DNA from: Tritrichomonas musculus
Lineage: Eukaryota > Parabasalia > Tritrichomonadida > Tritrichomonadidae
Length of the DNA stretch: 64,000 nucleotides
Direction: 5' to 3'
Assembly: GCA_039105265.1 (NCBI GenBank)
Contig: JAPFFF010000014.1
Coordinates: 2,480,001-2,544,000 of the forward strand
Shown here: positions 35,857-46,488 of the stretch, piece by piece
Layout of the letters: every line of letters begins with the position of its first letter
How positions within the stretch are numbered: position 1 is the first letter of the stretch
Notes under the pieces: generated by a model
Told to the model about the DNA's origin: nothing
What the model saw: only the letters and a program-made list of their open reading frames with translations
The model's database searches: none
Position numbers and translations under genes: made by a program

Positions 35857-36460
35857 TTGAACATTATATAATGTGTTTTCATTATTTTCATATCGTTTCA
35901 TGAAATCAGTAGCAAAAGGTCTAAAAAATTGGCTATAAATATTTTTTAGATTAAAATAATGATTAATATTTTTAAATATATCAGTATACATAAAATAAAA
36001 TTATCGAGATAATTATGTTTTCGAAAACTATTCAATTTTCTTTTTAACGATTATATCAAGGTGAAAACAGATTTTAAAATATGACCTCAAAAATATGAGT
36101 TATGGAATAGGTGAGATAAGGAGGTCAGTGTATTAGATTTTTAATTAATTTGATTTTTTTTTTAACATAAATTATGATGGACTTAGGACAGTCAATTTTA
36201 ATTCATAAGTGAAGGTCAGAAGTGATTAGAGTTATCGAATGTTATATGAACAACACTGAAATTCCTGATTCAAATGAAATAATCAAATGAAATGAAATAA
36301 AATAAAATAAAAAGTTGTTAAAAGATTAAAACTGAATGAATTTGAGAAGAAATAGGAAACATTTATTTAAAATCTATAAGTAAGAAAAGTTAGTTAATAT
36401 GAATTAATTGGATCCGCAATTTAGTTCTATTTAGTTCTATTTAGTTATATTTAGTTCTAT
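35857..36460. other. Non-coding flank of the pyrB pair
   Basis: This is AT-rich DNA with no gene seen. Its last ~110 bp mirror the DNA after the plus-strand pyrB copy, including a run of TTAGTTCTAT/TTAGTTATAT 10-mers. Confidence 0.6.
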
Positions 36461-37366
36461 TTAGTCTCGGTTCAGAACTTGTAAAAGAAGAGCCATACGA
36501 ACCCATAAGCCGTTGTGTGCTTGTTCGAAGTAGCAAGCACGTGGATCATCATCAACTTCTGTAGAGATTTCATTAACGCGTGGTAATGGATGAAGTAAAA
36601 TAAGGTTTTCACTGAACATGTTTAAGACGTTCTTGTCAACAATGAATTCTTCTTTGCCAAAATCGCCTTCAAATCGTTCTGATTGAATTCGTGTATGGTA
36701 CATAACATCCAAGTCTTTCGGTAAGTCTGAAAAGCTGTGGCAAACTTCGTATTCAACGTTCTTTTCTTTAAGGATTTCAACATACTTTTGTGGAAGTGCA
36801 AATGCTTCTTTGCTTAATCCATAGATTTTGATGTTATCATAAAAAGATAATAATTTGATAAGTGAGTGGATGGTTCGACCGTTAGCTAAGTCCCCAAGAA
36901 TTGCAACTTTTAAGTTGTCAAGGCGACCAATTTTTTCACGGATAGTATATAAGTCAAGTAATGCTTGTGTTGGATGTTCTCCTTTCCCTGCACCACCATT
37001 AAGAATTGGGATCTTGTTAACACTAGCGGCTTCAATAGCTGATGTGTCTGATTTATGACGCATAACCATGGCATCTGCATAACCTGCAATAACACGTACT
37101 GAATCTTGAATCGTTTCACCTTTGGTCGCAGAAGATGACGAACCAGCGTTCTCAGTCGTGATGATTTTGGCACCAAGTTTAAGTGCAGCAGCTTCAAATG
37201 ATAATCTTGTGCGTGTGCTTGGTTCATAAAACATAACTGCAACAACCTTATCGCTTAACTTGTTTGAGTAATTTTCTGGATGAGATTTGATCTTGTTGGT
37301 TAAGTCAAAGACTTCTTTCAAGCTTTCTCGATCGTATTGATCCGCGCTTAAGATGTGTTTCATCAT
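36461..37366 (-). CDS. pyrB: Aspartate carbamoyltransferase (unit 1, minus copy)
   Basis: This enzyme joins carbamoyl phosphate to aspartate, the first committed step of pyrimidine synthesis. It is a 301-aa bacterial-length catalytic chain with the carbamoyl-phosphate loop STRTR (50-54), the mobile-loop Lys K82 (ATKGET), HPTQ (131-134), HTRIQ with R226/Q228, and HPLPR (259-263). All key residues are present. Base composition and codon use are richer in G+C than the flanks, and the protein is bacterial in type, which suggests lateral transfer. No regulatory subunit gene is seen. It is head to head with an identical copy at 37937. Confidence 0.95.
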   Translation of the reverse strand: MMKHILSADQYDRESLKEVFDLTNKIKSHPENYSNKLSDKVVAVMFYEPSTRTRLSFEAAALKLGAKIITTENAGSSSSATKGETIQDSVRVIAGYADAMVMRHKSDTSAIEAASVNKIPILNGGAGKGEHPTQALLDLYTIREKIGRLDNLKVAILGDLANGRTIHSLIKLLSFYDNIKIYGLSKEAFALPQKYVEILKEKNVEYEVCHSFSDLPKDLDVMYHTRIQSERFEGDFGKEEFIVDKNVLNMFSENLILLHPLPRVNEISTEVDDDPRACYFEQAHNGLWVRMALLLQVLNRD

Positions 37367-37936
37367 CTGAAAAAAAAAAAAATGATATCAAATACATCAA
37401 TAAATAATTAATTCATTTATTTGTGAAATTCTCTCAATTTCGACCATAATTTTACATTTAATTTATCTTATTAAATACAAATTTAATTTTATTTTAAATT
37501 AGAAAAAGGAATTCTATATTATGTTTAAAAATATATGAATGAAATAATCATGATTATCTTTGATTTTGATCGATTTTTCATTATGGAGAATAAAAAAATT
37601 TTAAATTGAGAACACGTTGGTAAGAAATTTCAATACTTTTTTTCTGAACTAACTACGGATTTTTCTGAGTTAACTTCGTATTTTTCTGAACTAGCTACGT
37701 TTTCATTATTTCAATATAATTTATATATATATCAATTAATAAATATTTTTTGAATATATTATTAATATATTCTATATAGATACATATATATTAAAATATA
37801 TTAATACTAGATATTTAATATTATAAATAAATATATTCAAAAAATGTAAAATAATGAAATGGTCGAAATTGAGAGAATCTCAGAAATGAAAGAATTGATT
37901 ATTTATTGATGTATTTGATATCATTTTTTTTTTCAG
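37367..37936. promoter_or_regulatory. Bidirectional pyrB spacer, orientation A
   Basis: This is the spacer between the two pyrB starts. Each side has a poly-T/A run and a TCATTTT sequence (A at 37923 on the plus side, 14 nt before the ATG) that fits the trichomonad TCA-Y-W initiator. Three tandem 21-bp units with TTTTTCTGA lie at 37639-37701. In units 2 and 3 the same spacer is reversed. Confidence 0.7.
37639..37701. repeat. Three 21-bp tandem repeats in the pyrB spacer
   Basis: The units are TTTTTCTGA(A/G)(C/T)TA-type, at 37639, 37660 and 37681. They could be binding sites for a regulator. Confidence 0.75.
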
Positions 37937-38842
37937 ATGATGAAACACATCTTAAGCGCGGATCAATACGATCGAGAAAGCTTGAAAGAAGTCTTTGACT
38001 TAACCAACAAGATCAAATCTCATCCAGAAAATTACTCAAACAAGTTAAGCGATAAGGTTGTTGCAGTTATGTTTTATGAACCAAGCACACGCACAAGATT
38101 ATCATTTGAAGCTGCTGCACTTAAACTTGGTGCCAAAATCATCACGACTGAGAACGCTGGTTCGTCATCTTCTGCGACCAAAGGTGAAACGATTCAAGAT
38201 TCAGTACGTGTTATTGCAGGTTATGCAGATGCCATGGTTATGCGTCATAAATCAGACACATCAGCTATTGAAGCCGCTAGTGTTAACAAGATCCCAATTC
38301 TTAATGGTGGTGCAGGGAAAGGAGAACATCCAACACAAGCATTACTTGACTTATATACTATCCGTGAAAAAATTGGTCGCCTTGACAACTTAAAAGTTGC
38401 AATTCTTGGGGACTTAGCTAACGGTCGAACCATCCACTCACTTATCAAATTATTATCTTTTTATGATAACATCAAAATCTATGGATTAAGCAAAGAAGCA
38501 TTTGCACTTCCACAAAAGTATGTTGAAATCCTTAAAGAAAAGAACGTTGAATACGAAGTTTGCCACAGCTTTTCAGACTTACCGAAAGACTTGGATGTTA
38601 TGTACCATACACGAATTCAATCAGAACGATTTGAAGGCGATTTTGGCAAAGAAGAATTCATTGTTGACAAGAACGTCTTAAACATGTTCAGTGAAAACCT
38701 TATTTTACTTCATCCATTACCACGCGTTAATGAAATCTCTACAGAAGTTGATGATGATCCACGTGCTTGCTACTTCGAACAAGCACACAACGGCTTATGG
38801 GTTCGTATGGCTCTTCTTTTACAAGTTCTGAACCGAGACTAA
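37937..38842 (+). CDS. pyrB: Aspartate carbamoyltransferase (unit 1, plus copy)
   Basis: Its protein is identical to the minus copy, with all catalytic motifs intact. The start is placed at the first of two Met codons directly after TTTTTTTTTCAG; the TCATTTT initiator-like site lies 14 nt upstream. The downstream flank has ATATAACTAA repeats and then the MITE at 38972. Confidence 0.95.
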   Translation: MMKHILSADQYDRESLKEVFDLTNKIKSHPENYSNKLSDKVVAVMFYEPSTRTRLSFEAAALKLGAKIITTENAGSSSSATKGETIQDSVRVIAGYADAMVMRHKSDTSAIEAASVNKIPILNGGAGKGEHPTQALLDLYTIREKIGRLDNLKVAILGDLANGRTIHSLIKLLSFYDNIKIYGLSKEAFALPQKYVEILKEKNVEYEVCHSFSDLPKDLDVMYHTRIQSERFEGDFGKEEFIVDKNVLNMFSENLILLHPLPRVNEISTEVDDDPRACYFEQAHNGLWVRMALLLQVLNRD

Positions 38843-38971
38843 ATATAACTAAATATAACTAAATGCGGATCCAATTAATTAATCAATTAATTCATATTAA
38901 CTAACTTTTCTTACTTATAGATTTTAAATAAATGTTTCCTATTTCTCTTAAATGCATGTGTTATTTATATT

Positions 38972-39309
38972 TTAAGGGACCACTATCAAATTCTATGTTA
39001 AAAATTCTATGAGTTATCACAAAATTAATTGACTTAAAAAAATTATTTCATGAGTATTTTTGCTATATTTTGGTATATATAAATTATATAAATTACATAT
39101 CATTTATTTCTATTCTTCTTTTAAGCCTATTCCCTTTTTTCAATAAAAATTTAAAAGTTGAAAGGAGTAAAAATTTTACTAAATTTAATCGGAATGGTGA
39201 AATTTTAAAGTTTTAAACTTTTTCCGAGATAACAACTATTGAATTTTCTTTTCTATGAGTTTTCTCAATATTGAAATGTTTACAAAAAAATATGATAGTG
39301 GTCCCTTAA
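38972..39309. mobile_element. MITE with TA-type target duplication (unit 1)
   Basis: Perfect 17-bp inverted ends (TTAAGGGACCACTATCA at 38972-38988, its reverse complement at 39293-39309) include the TA at each side, as in Tc1/mariner-related MITEs. It has no coding capacity. The third pyrB array copy lacks it. Confidence 0.85.
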
Positions 39310-40122
39310 TAAAATTACAGATTATATTTACTTTGGCTCATTTTTCAAGATCATTTAATGAATTTCTTTTAAAAAATAAGTAAAACTGCATATAGTCCTG
39401 TTGGATTTAATGTTAATATTTCTTTCGGCTGGAAATTTAATCAAAGATTAATTAAATGTTTTGTATTTTTATTTCAATTGATTTGATATCAACTATTTAG
39501 GAAAAATATAGATTTCGTTTTGGATAAAATGCAAAATGGAATCTAAAAAGGATAAAAGCGGTGAAAACTTTTTAAATGGTTTACATTTCAAAAAATGAAT
39601 TATTTGCCTAGAAAGTAAAGGTCCATAATAAATCGAGGAAGAATATTCCAAAATATTTTTAGATAATATTGGCAAAAATCTCTTAATACAGTTGAATACA
39701 AGTTATTCATTCAATTCTTAATAGAGCAAGAAAATAAAAATATAGATATAATTTTAACAATTAAGCCTTATATCTTACATTGTCTAAGTTTGGGCTTTCA
39801 AGAAGTTTCCAAACAGATCTTGGAAATTCAAAAGCTTTCTAAAATTTGGCTGATTATTATGTCAATGGAAAAGGTGTGGAAAAGCTTTTCAGCATTGTAA
39901 AAAAGATGAAGATGAAGATGAAGTAAAATAGTTAATATATCTCTTCAATTGGTATTAAGAAATATATATTAATTTAAGACATGTAAATTAAATTATTGAA
40001 ATGAAAATTATTATTTTCAGGAGAATCTTTCGAAGTTCTTCTACAGTCATTAATAAAATTCTGAGAGGTGATAAAATTGTGAGTGGACGTTTAGTTTTTT
40101 TTGGTACGTTAAAATTTAAAAA
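39310..40122. other. Non-coding stretch between MITE and transposase remnant
   Basis: This is AT-rich DNA with no supported gene. A GAAGATGAA repeat lies near 39906-39924. Confidence 0.5.
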
Positions 40123-41545
40123 ATGGAAGGTATCTCAGGATTCCCTATGGCTCAAGCAATCCAAAATGAAATAATTTATAGAAGACTACGAGAGCTAGGT
40201 TTTGCTGATAGAGACATCCGTTCATTAGAGAGGAATGAGACTTGAAACGGCATAAAATACCGAAATCACCAAATATATTTTTTACGAACTCTATACGCCG
40301 AATTTACATTTAGACAGCCCACAATAAAAGAACTCATGAATGTCTTTAATATTTCTGAAACTCTGGTAAGAAGAGCCATTAAAGCAGGCTTCCAGATGCC
40401 AAATGATCCCGGAAGGCACCCTTTCCTTCCAATTGATGACGAAAAAAAACTAATAGCAATGATCATTGAAAGAGAAATTCGGGGTAACCCAATAGTACAC
40501 GCAGAGTTCCGTAAATTTGTCCAAGAAAATTATAACGTTGGTGCCTCTACTGGATGGCTGCAATATTTTGTTCAAAGATACTCAGATGAAATACAAAAGG
40601 CAAAGTCTTATCCTCAAGACGATTTATGAATGACAATCCCAAGAGAATTCTTGATTGCTCACTTTACCAATATGAAAGAAATAGTTGAAAATTGCTGTAG
40701 CGAACTTTGTTTCAATCTCGATGAGGTAGGTTCTAGTGACTGGGAAGAAAGGAAGATCAAAAAAGTTCTTGTCTCAAAAAGTTCAGACCCAAAAACGGTT
40801 AACCATGCAGTGTCAAGAAAATTCAAACACCAAACTCTAGTTGCTTTAGTATCATCTGCAGGTGATGCCTTAACCCCATTACTGATTGCCAGTTGCGATG
40901 TTGAAGAAGATCTCAATAAAAATGGATATCGTATCGGCGATGATGTCATTTTTCGTTACCGAAAACCACCTTTTATCAACAAAGAACTGTTTAATGAGTA
41001 CATTATAAGCGTGTTGATTCCATATGTATCATCATTACGTCAAAAAGAAGAGTATTCAAATGAACCTGCGGTTCTTTTATTAGACTCGTGCTCTGCTCAT
41101 GTCAATGATGAAATTCTCAGAATTTTGGGCGAAAATAGCATAAAAGTTGTTGCTTTTCCAGCACATATAACAAATATCTTCCAAGCTTTAGATCTAGTGC
41201 TGTTTGGTGTATTTAAAAAAAAAGCAGACGCAACAATCAACAGTTGACCACAGCAAACAAGCATTTGTATCATCAAAAATAATAAATTCTTATGAAGAAA
41301 CAATGACAGGCTCACGAATTAGAGCAAGCTTCAATAGAGCGGGTTTCACCATTGATACCTCAAAAAATCCTCACCGTCTCATTTTTGACGAGAATTTGCT
41401 GAAAGAAAATCCAGGTTTTAAAGAATTATGGGACGCAAATGTGCCTATGGAGAGGCTATCAGCTCGCCGACAAAACCATAGGTTTGGATGGATAAATCAA
41501 CAATATTTCCAGATTCCTGGAGTTCAAAATGTAAGTGATGATTAA
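40123..41545 (+). pseudogene. pogo/Tigger-like DDE_1 transposase pseudogene (unit 1)
   Basis: The frame opens at 40123 (MEGISGFPMAQAIQNEII) and is broken by TGA at 40243, by TGA after QDDL near 40627, and by a frameshift near the A-run at 41216-41224. An N-terminal helix-turn-helix-like part (FNISETLVRRAIKAGF) precedes the DDE_1 core. Catalytic Asp candidates are CFNLDEVG and VLLLDSCSAHV, with AHITNIFQALDLVLFG closing the core. It is dead as it stands and identical in unit 2. Confidence 0.85.
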
Positions 41546-41745
41546 ATAAAGCTTGCTTTAAAAAATAAAATAAAAATGCTTTTTTTCCATTTTTATCATT
41601 TTTTATAAATTATATTTTGAATTATAATAAAGGATTTATTTAAACTAAATTCAAAAAAAAAGACCTCTCAATTTTTTTAAATATATTGAATTTTTTGAAT
41701 ACATTACACAATTTTTTGAATTATATTGAAAATTATTATAAATTA

Positions 41746-44032
41746 ATGGGAAACGATATTTCTACAAGCCAAAACCAGATTTCAGATCAATCCCAATCTA
41801 ATGGGAAGGAGCATTCCCATCATACAGGCTGATCACGAAAGAATAATTTTGAAGATGGCATAGATCAGATTATATTTGAAGAACAAAGCAAAAATTCGGA
41901 TCAATTCCAATCTCAACCCAATAAGAAAAAGCATTCTCATCGTACAGGCCGATCACGAAAGAATAATTTTGAAGATGGCATAGATCAGTTTATATTTGAA
42001 GAACAAAACCAAATTTCAGAACAATCCCAATATCAACTCAATAAGAAAAAGCATTCCCGTCATACAGGCAGATTCTCAAAACATATTTTTGAAGATGATA
42101 TTGATCAAATATCTGAGAGCCAAAATTCTCCAACTTCAAACTCAATACAAAATCCGCCAAATTTAAACGCAGCACAAAATCAGCAAACATTAAACACAAT
42201 GCATAATTCACCAACATTAAGTGCATCACATAATTCACCAATATTAAGCACAATGCATAATTCACCAACATTAAGTGCATTGCATAATTCACCAACATTA
42301 AGTGCATCACATAATTCACCAATATTAAGCACAGCACAAAATCTGCAAACATTAAACATAATGCATAATTCACTTGCATTTAACACATTGCCAAATTTAA
42401 TACACTACTCTCCACCTTTCAGTTTTATGCATAACTCTCAGCCTTTAAGAACACAATCATTTCAAAATTCGCCTATTTCAATCACAACGCTAAATGCTTC
42501 ACCTTTAAACACAAGAACAGTGCATAATTTACCAACAATCAATTTAATGCAAAATCCATCTAACTCAAGAGTATCACATAATTTATTGTCATTTAATCAA
42601 TCACAGATTTCTCATCATATTAATCAAGAAAATAAATCATCCCAAAGAATCAAATCAAAAATTGATGAATCAAAGGTGTTCAAATATTACAACAAGCATG
42701 GTTTAAATCAAACTAAAGTGCACTTTCACATTGGATTTGATCGACTCCAAAAAATACTTAAAATCAATGGTAAATATCGTAATAAACGTAAAACTAATGT
42801 AGAAATTGATGATTTTATTGTTGAACTTGCTTCATCAGGGAGGCAAGCTTTTGCTATTTCTGTTGAAATTGAAAAACGATTTCATAAGCACATATCAAGA
42901 CAAACAGTTATCAGACGTTTAAAAGAAAATCATTTAAATACAGGAAGCTTTTCAAAGTTCCAGAATTATCTGAATCACAAATATTATTAAGATATAACTT
43001 TTCATCATTACTTTTTATAAATAACTTTGATTTTAATGAAGAAATGATTGTTTTTTCTGATGAAGCAAGATTTTCTTTTAGACCTGATCACAAAAAATGG
43101 TGGGTACAAGATGATGATATGTCGGTTAAAGCGACAACGCAAATTCGTAAATATCCATATAGTACTCTTATTTGGGCTGCAATCGGCCATAATTTTAAAT
43201 CTAAACTTATTTTTATTGACAAATGCGTTAACCAAGAACGTTATAAAGAGATCCTCAAACAATCAAAAATATTTCAAGATCTCGATCAAATGAGGAAACC
43301 ATTTAATTATTATTTCCAACAAGATGGGGCAACCTACCATCAAACTGATAACGTTTTGAATTTTATTTTTAAGAAAGCCAGAGTTCTCAATGGGTGGCCA
43401 TTAAACTCGCCTGATCTTTCGCCCATTGAGAACCTCTGGGCAATAATGAAGGAACGGTTAAACCGTTTAACTACTAACCAAAAAATAAAGATGAATTAAA
43501 AAAATTCATACAAAAAGTTTATGATGAAATCTCATTAGATATCATTAATAATCTTGTAAATACATTCGAATACCGATTAAAAATGTGTAAAGATTTTGGA
43601 GGCAAAACAATTGCTCATTTTATACGAAAAGGTTATCATTCCATTCCACAACAATATATAGTTCCTGAAGAACAATGTCCTCCTCTACTTACACCAGAAA
43701 TGTACCTCCAAATATATAAAGAAAAGCGGAAAACTCCGCATAGGTGGAAAGCAATTGCAAAAAGAATCGGTGAATCCCAAAAAATTGATAATATCATTGT
43801 AAAAAATAAAGCATTGGAAATTCAAAGAAAAATAAAAGATTTTAAGAAGCACCAATCAATTATTAAACAAATACCATTTGAGCTTTCTGATATTATTGAG
43901 TATTTAAATGAATCTGAAGATAAATCATTAAAAGAAAATGAAGAAGAAGAAGAGGAAGAAGAAGAAGAGGAGGAAGAGGAGGAAGAAGAAAACACTACTG
44001 ATGATGAAATAATGAATCCATATTATTTTTAA
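41746..44032 (+). pseudogene. Tc1/mariner-like DDE_3 transposase pseudogene (unit 1)
   Basis: The frame starts MGNDISTSQNQ. A TGA lies at 41830. Frameshifts lie near 42955 and 43485. The N part has three degenerate repeats of a GRSRKNNFEDGIDQ block and then many HNSPTLS repeats. A helix-turn-helix-like DNA-binding region (SRQTVIRRLKENH) follows. The DDE core reads FSDEARF, QQDGATYH and SPDLSPIENLWAIMKERL, so all three acidic residues are visible. The C tail is a long poly-Glu run. The long repeat-rich N extension is unusual for the family. Confidence 0.85.
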
Positions 44033-44107
44033 ATTCTTTTTTTTTTTTCTGAGTGTGTAATAATAAAAATTATTCAATTTTTGAGAATCTATTCATTTTT
44101 TGAATTG

Positions 44108-44205
44108 TCCAAAAACTAGACCTGTGAAAAACAAAATAAACTTATCAAAATAAAAAATAATTTTTTGAATTTCCCACAATTAAATTGAAAGGTCTAGTTT
44201 TTGGA
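44108..44205. repeat. 98-bp hairpin element (unit 1)
   Basis: Perfect 16-bp arms (TCCAAAAACTAGACCT and its reverse complement) enclose AT-rich DNA just downstream of the Tc1-like pseudogene. They could be a transposon end or a mini-MITE. Confidence 0.75.
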
Positions 44206-44487
44206 AGGTAGTTTATATTTATACATACTTTAAACATATATAATAATATTAAATATTGAGTGAGATATCTTCAAAAAAAATATTTTTTTTATACAAAAAA
44301 AAAAAAAAAAAAGTGCCTCTCACAATTTTATCACCGCTCAGAATTTTATTAATGACTGTAGTTTATCGTACCTTGTTGTTCCAAAATAAGGCGCAAACAA
44401 AAAGCATCAGGTTCTTTGTCAGCTCTTGTCAACATCTCGCCTCTGGTTGTTTCAAAATAAAACAAAACCAAAAAAATTCAAATTATT

Positions 44488-44700
44488 ATGCCTGCTATTG
44501 ATACAAGTATATGCGGTTCAAACTGCCAAGAACACAATTTTGCAAATGATTGGAGTCATAATAAAAAGGATGACAGCAAAATGAATTTCCAGAAATCAAT
44601 GAAATACACTCTATTGGAGCACGAATATTACAAGAACATACTTATTGATGAAAATGTTTCAGATTCACCAAGGTGCAGATGCCCATTTTATTTAAAGTAA
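44488..44700 (+). CDS. Small hypothetical open frame, 70 aa (unit 1)
   Basis: It starts MPAIDTSICGSNCQEHNF and has several cysteines (ICGSNC, RCRCPFYLK). No family is recognised. It could be a gene remnant, for example the edge of a transposase or host gene; an initiator-like site is not clear. Support is weak. Confidence 0.25.
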   Translation: MPAIDTSICGSNCQEHNFANDWSHNKKDDSKMNFQKSMKYTLLEHEYYKNILIDENVSDSPRCRCPFYLK

Positions 44701-44825
44701 GTCATAATAATATGCAAATTAATGTTTCGGTAGGCCTAAAATTCAATTATTCTACTAGTTCATTCTTAAATGAATACAATGTAACAAATTTAGGAACATA
44801 AAGCAGAGATTTCTTTTGGAAGATC

Positions 44826-44910
44826 GGATGCAGCTGAGATTTCGCTTGAAGGAGCCGATGCAGCTGAAATTTTGATTGGGGAATCTGATGCAGCTGAAGT
44901 AGTATAGTTT
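44826..44910 (+). repeat. Short GATGCAGCTGA tandem repeat (unit 1)
   Basis: Three units of about 37 bp begin GATGCAGCTGA. In one frame they give repeated DAAEI peptides, so they may be remnants of a repetitive coding sequence. Confidence 0.6.
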
Positions 44911-45000
44911 AGGCGGTGGCTCGTACCTCGCCCAAGCCTATACACTTCGCCACCAAGCTCAGGTACCCCTTCACGTGGGCCTCGCTACCCGGACAAAGAA
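44911..45000. other. GC-rich island of unknown nature (unit 1)
   Basis: This 90-bp segment is strikingly G+C rich (GGCGGTGGCTCGTACC ... TTCGCCACC) in otherwise AT-rich DNA, with inverted GGTGGC/GCCACC pairs. It could be a structured RNA or a piece of a dispersed repeat. No known RNA is recognised. Confidence 0.4.
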
Positions 45001-45631
45001 CACGTTATTTCTGAGTTATGAGAATGAGCGGGCTTTGAGTGAAATCTGTGAAAACTTAGATTTGTGGTTAAGTTGTGAGTTGTTCGATAATCGTTAATCC
45101 GCAAACAAAAAACTTATTTAGTTAAGTTTCCATCTTCCTGATCGAGGCCATTAACTTCCCCTAGTTAACGGACGGCTCCTTTCAATAATCACTTCATTTG
45201 GAGTAGATCTCTTTTATAAGTAATTCAGAAAAAGGCATCTCAGGGTTAGTTTTTGCACTTTTTTATGATTATCTTTTTCTTCCTTTTTATGAATATCTGA
45301 ACTTCTTGGTCTTCAGAAAAAAGACTTAGAACTCTCAGATGATTCGCAAATATTAACACTTTACATAAAAAATTCGAAAACAGATCAATTTGACAGAGGG
45401 TGCAGAACTTTTATTTATAATAACGGATGAGATAGTGTAAGAAGGGCTACTTGTCTAAACGACAATTCGCCCATCCTTACCCGTTTTAACCCCTTTCAGA
45501 CATCACACACCCAGTAAAACCAGTATCTTGTATATCTGAATCACCGTTAAACCTATTAACGTTTAAGTGCTAGAAGAGGTCAGAACACATTTGTCAACTT
45601 TTTCTGTCATATTATAATATCCATCAATTTT
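45001..45631. other. Non-coding region with imperfect hairpin
   Basis: No gene is seen. An imperfect hairpin is at about 45438-45479 (GGGCTACTTGTC against GACAATTCGCCC). There is a C-rich stretch near 45480-45520. Confidence 0.45.
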
Positions 45632-45904
45632 TTAAGTTTTTAATTTTGGAAGATTACTTACCCTTGATTTATAGAATGCTGCTTTTTGTGCTGGATACAT
45701 GTAAATTTCTTCAAGATTGTTAAATCCTTCAAAAGATCCTGGTGAAAAAGCGATGGTGCCAACTTCAAAGTATATTGTTGTTTTATCTTTACAATTTGCA
45801 ATGCTTTATGCATTAATGTTCAATGTTTCTGTATATGTTGTATCAGAACCTTCACAGTTAAGGTTTGAAGTTATTAAAAATATAAAATATGAAAACAAAA
45901 ACAT
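45632..45904 (-). pseudogene. BspA-like leucine-rich-repeat pseudogene (unit 2 boundary)
   Basis: On the minus strand the frame starts with a signal-peptide-like segment (MFLFSYFIFLITSNLNCEG). It then hits TAA at 45806-45808 and continues in frame with a BspA-like repeat (IAFSPGSFEGFNNLEEIYMY) to a stop at 45632. BspA-like proteins are the largest surface-protein family of trichomonads. This one is far shorter than usual and has a stop codon, so it is a remnant. It marks the junction between tandem units. Confidence 0.65.
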
Positions 45905-46488
45905 TTACAAATTTTATAACGTGCTTTCATTATTCTCATATCGTTTCATGAAATCAGTAGCAAAAGGTCTAAAAAATTGGCTATAAGTATTTTTTAGATT
46001 AAAATAATGATTAATATTTTTAAATATATCAGTATACATAAAATAAAATTATCGAGATAATTATGTTTTCGAAAACTATTCAATTTTCTTTTTAACGATT
46101 ATATCAAGGTGAAAACAGATTTTAAAATATGACCTCAAAAATATGAGTTATGGAATAGGTGAGATAAGGAGGTCAGTGTATTAGATTTTTAATTAATTTG
46201 ATTTTTTTTTTAACATAAATTATGATGGACTTAGGACAGTCAATTTTAATTCATAAGTGAAGGTCAGAAGTGATTAGAGTTATCGAATGTTATATGAACA
46301 ACACTGAAATTTCTGATTCAAATGAAATAATCAAATGAAATGAAATGGAATAAAATAAAAAGTTGTTAAAAGATTAAAACTGAATGAATTTGTGAAGAAA
46401 TAGGAAACATTTATTTAAAATCAATAAGTAAGAAAAGTTAGTTAATATGAATTAATTGGATCCGCAATTTAGTTCTATTTAGTTATAT

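Larger units (their letters stand above)
36349..38945. repeat. Long inverted repeat of the pyrB pair (arms ~1.1 kb)
   Basis: The arms at about 36349-37447 and 37859-38945 are near-perfect reverse complements covering pyrB, its 5' flank and its 3' flank. The central loop is about 411 bp. Confidence 0.88.
35665..45712. repeat. Tandem unit 1 (10,048 bp)
   Basis: This is the first copy of a host repeat: BspA-like pseudogene, pyrB pair, MITE, two dead transposases, non-coding DNA. It is about 20 bp longer than unit 2, from extra TTCTATTTAG-type 10-mers near 36421-36465. Its BspA-like part is cut off by the end of element 1. Confidence 0.9.

Noticed and set aside
37367-37936. An intron or 3' splice site (TTTTTCAG) before pyrB
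   Set aside because: The open frame begins right after it, no 5' splice consensus or upstream coding exon is seen, and an initiator-like TCATTTT lies 14 nt before the ATG.
40123-41545. TGA read as an amino acid, because two TGA codons break the pogo-like gene
   Set aside because: Other genes end at TGA or TAA normally, the same gene also has a frameshift, and the Tc1-like gene has a TGA where Arg (CGA) is expected. Decay explains all of it.
42038-42386. Minus-strand open frames opposite the HNSPTLS repeats
   Set aside because: They are antisense shadows of the repeat-rich transposase N part.
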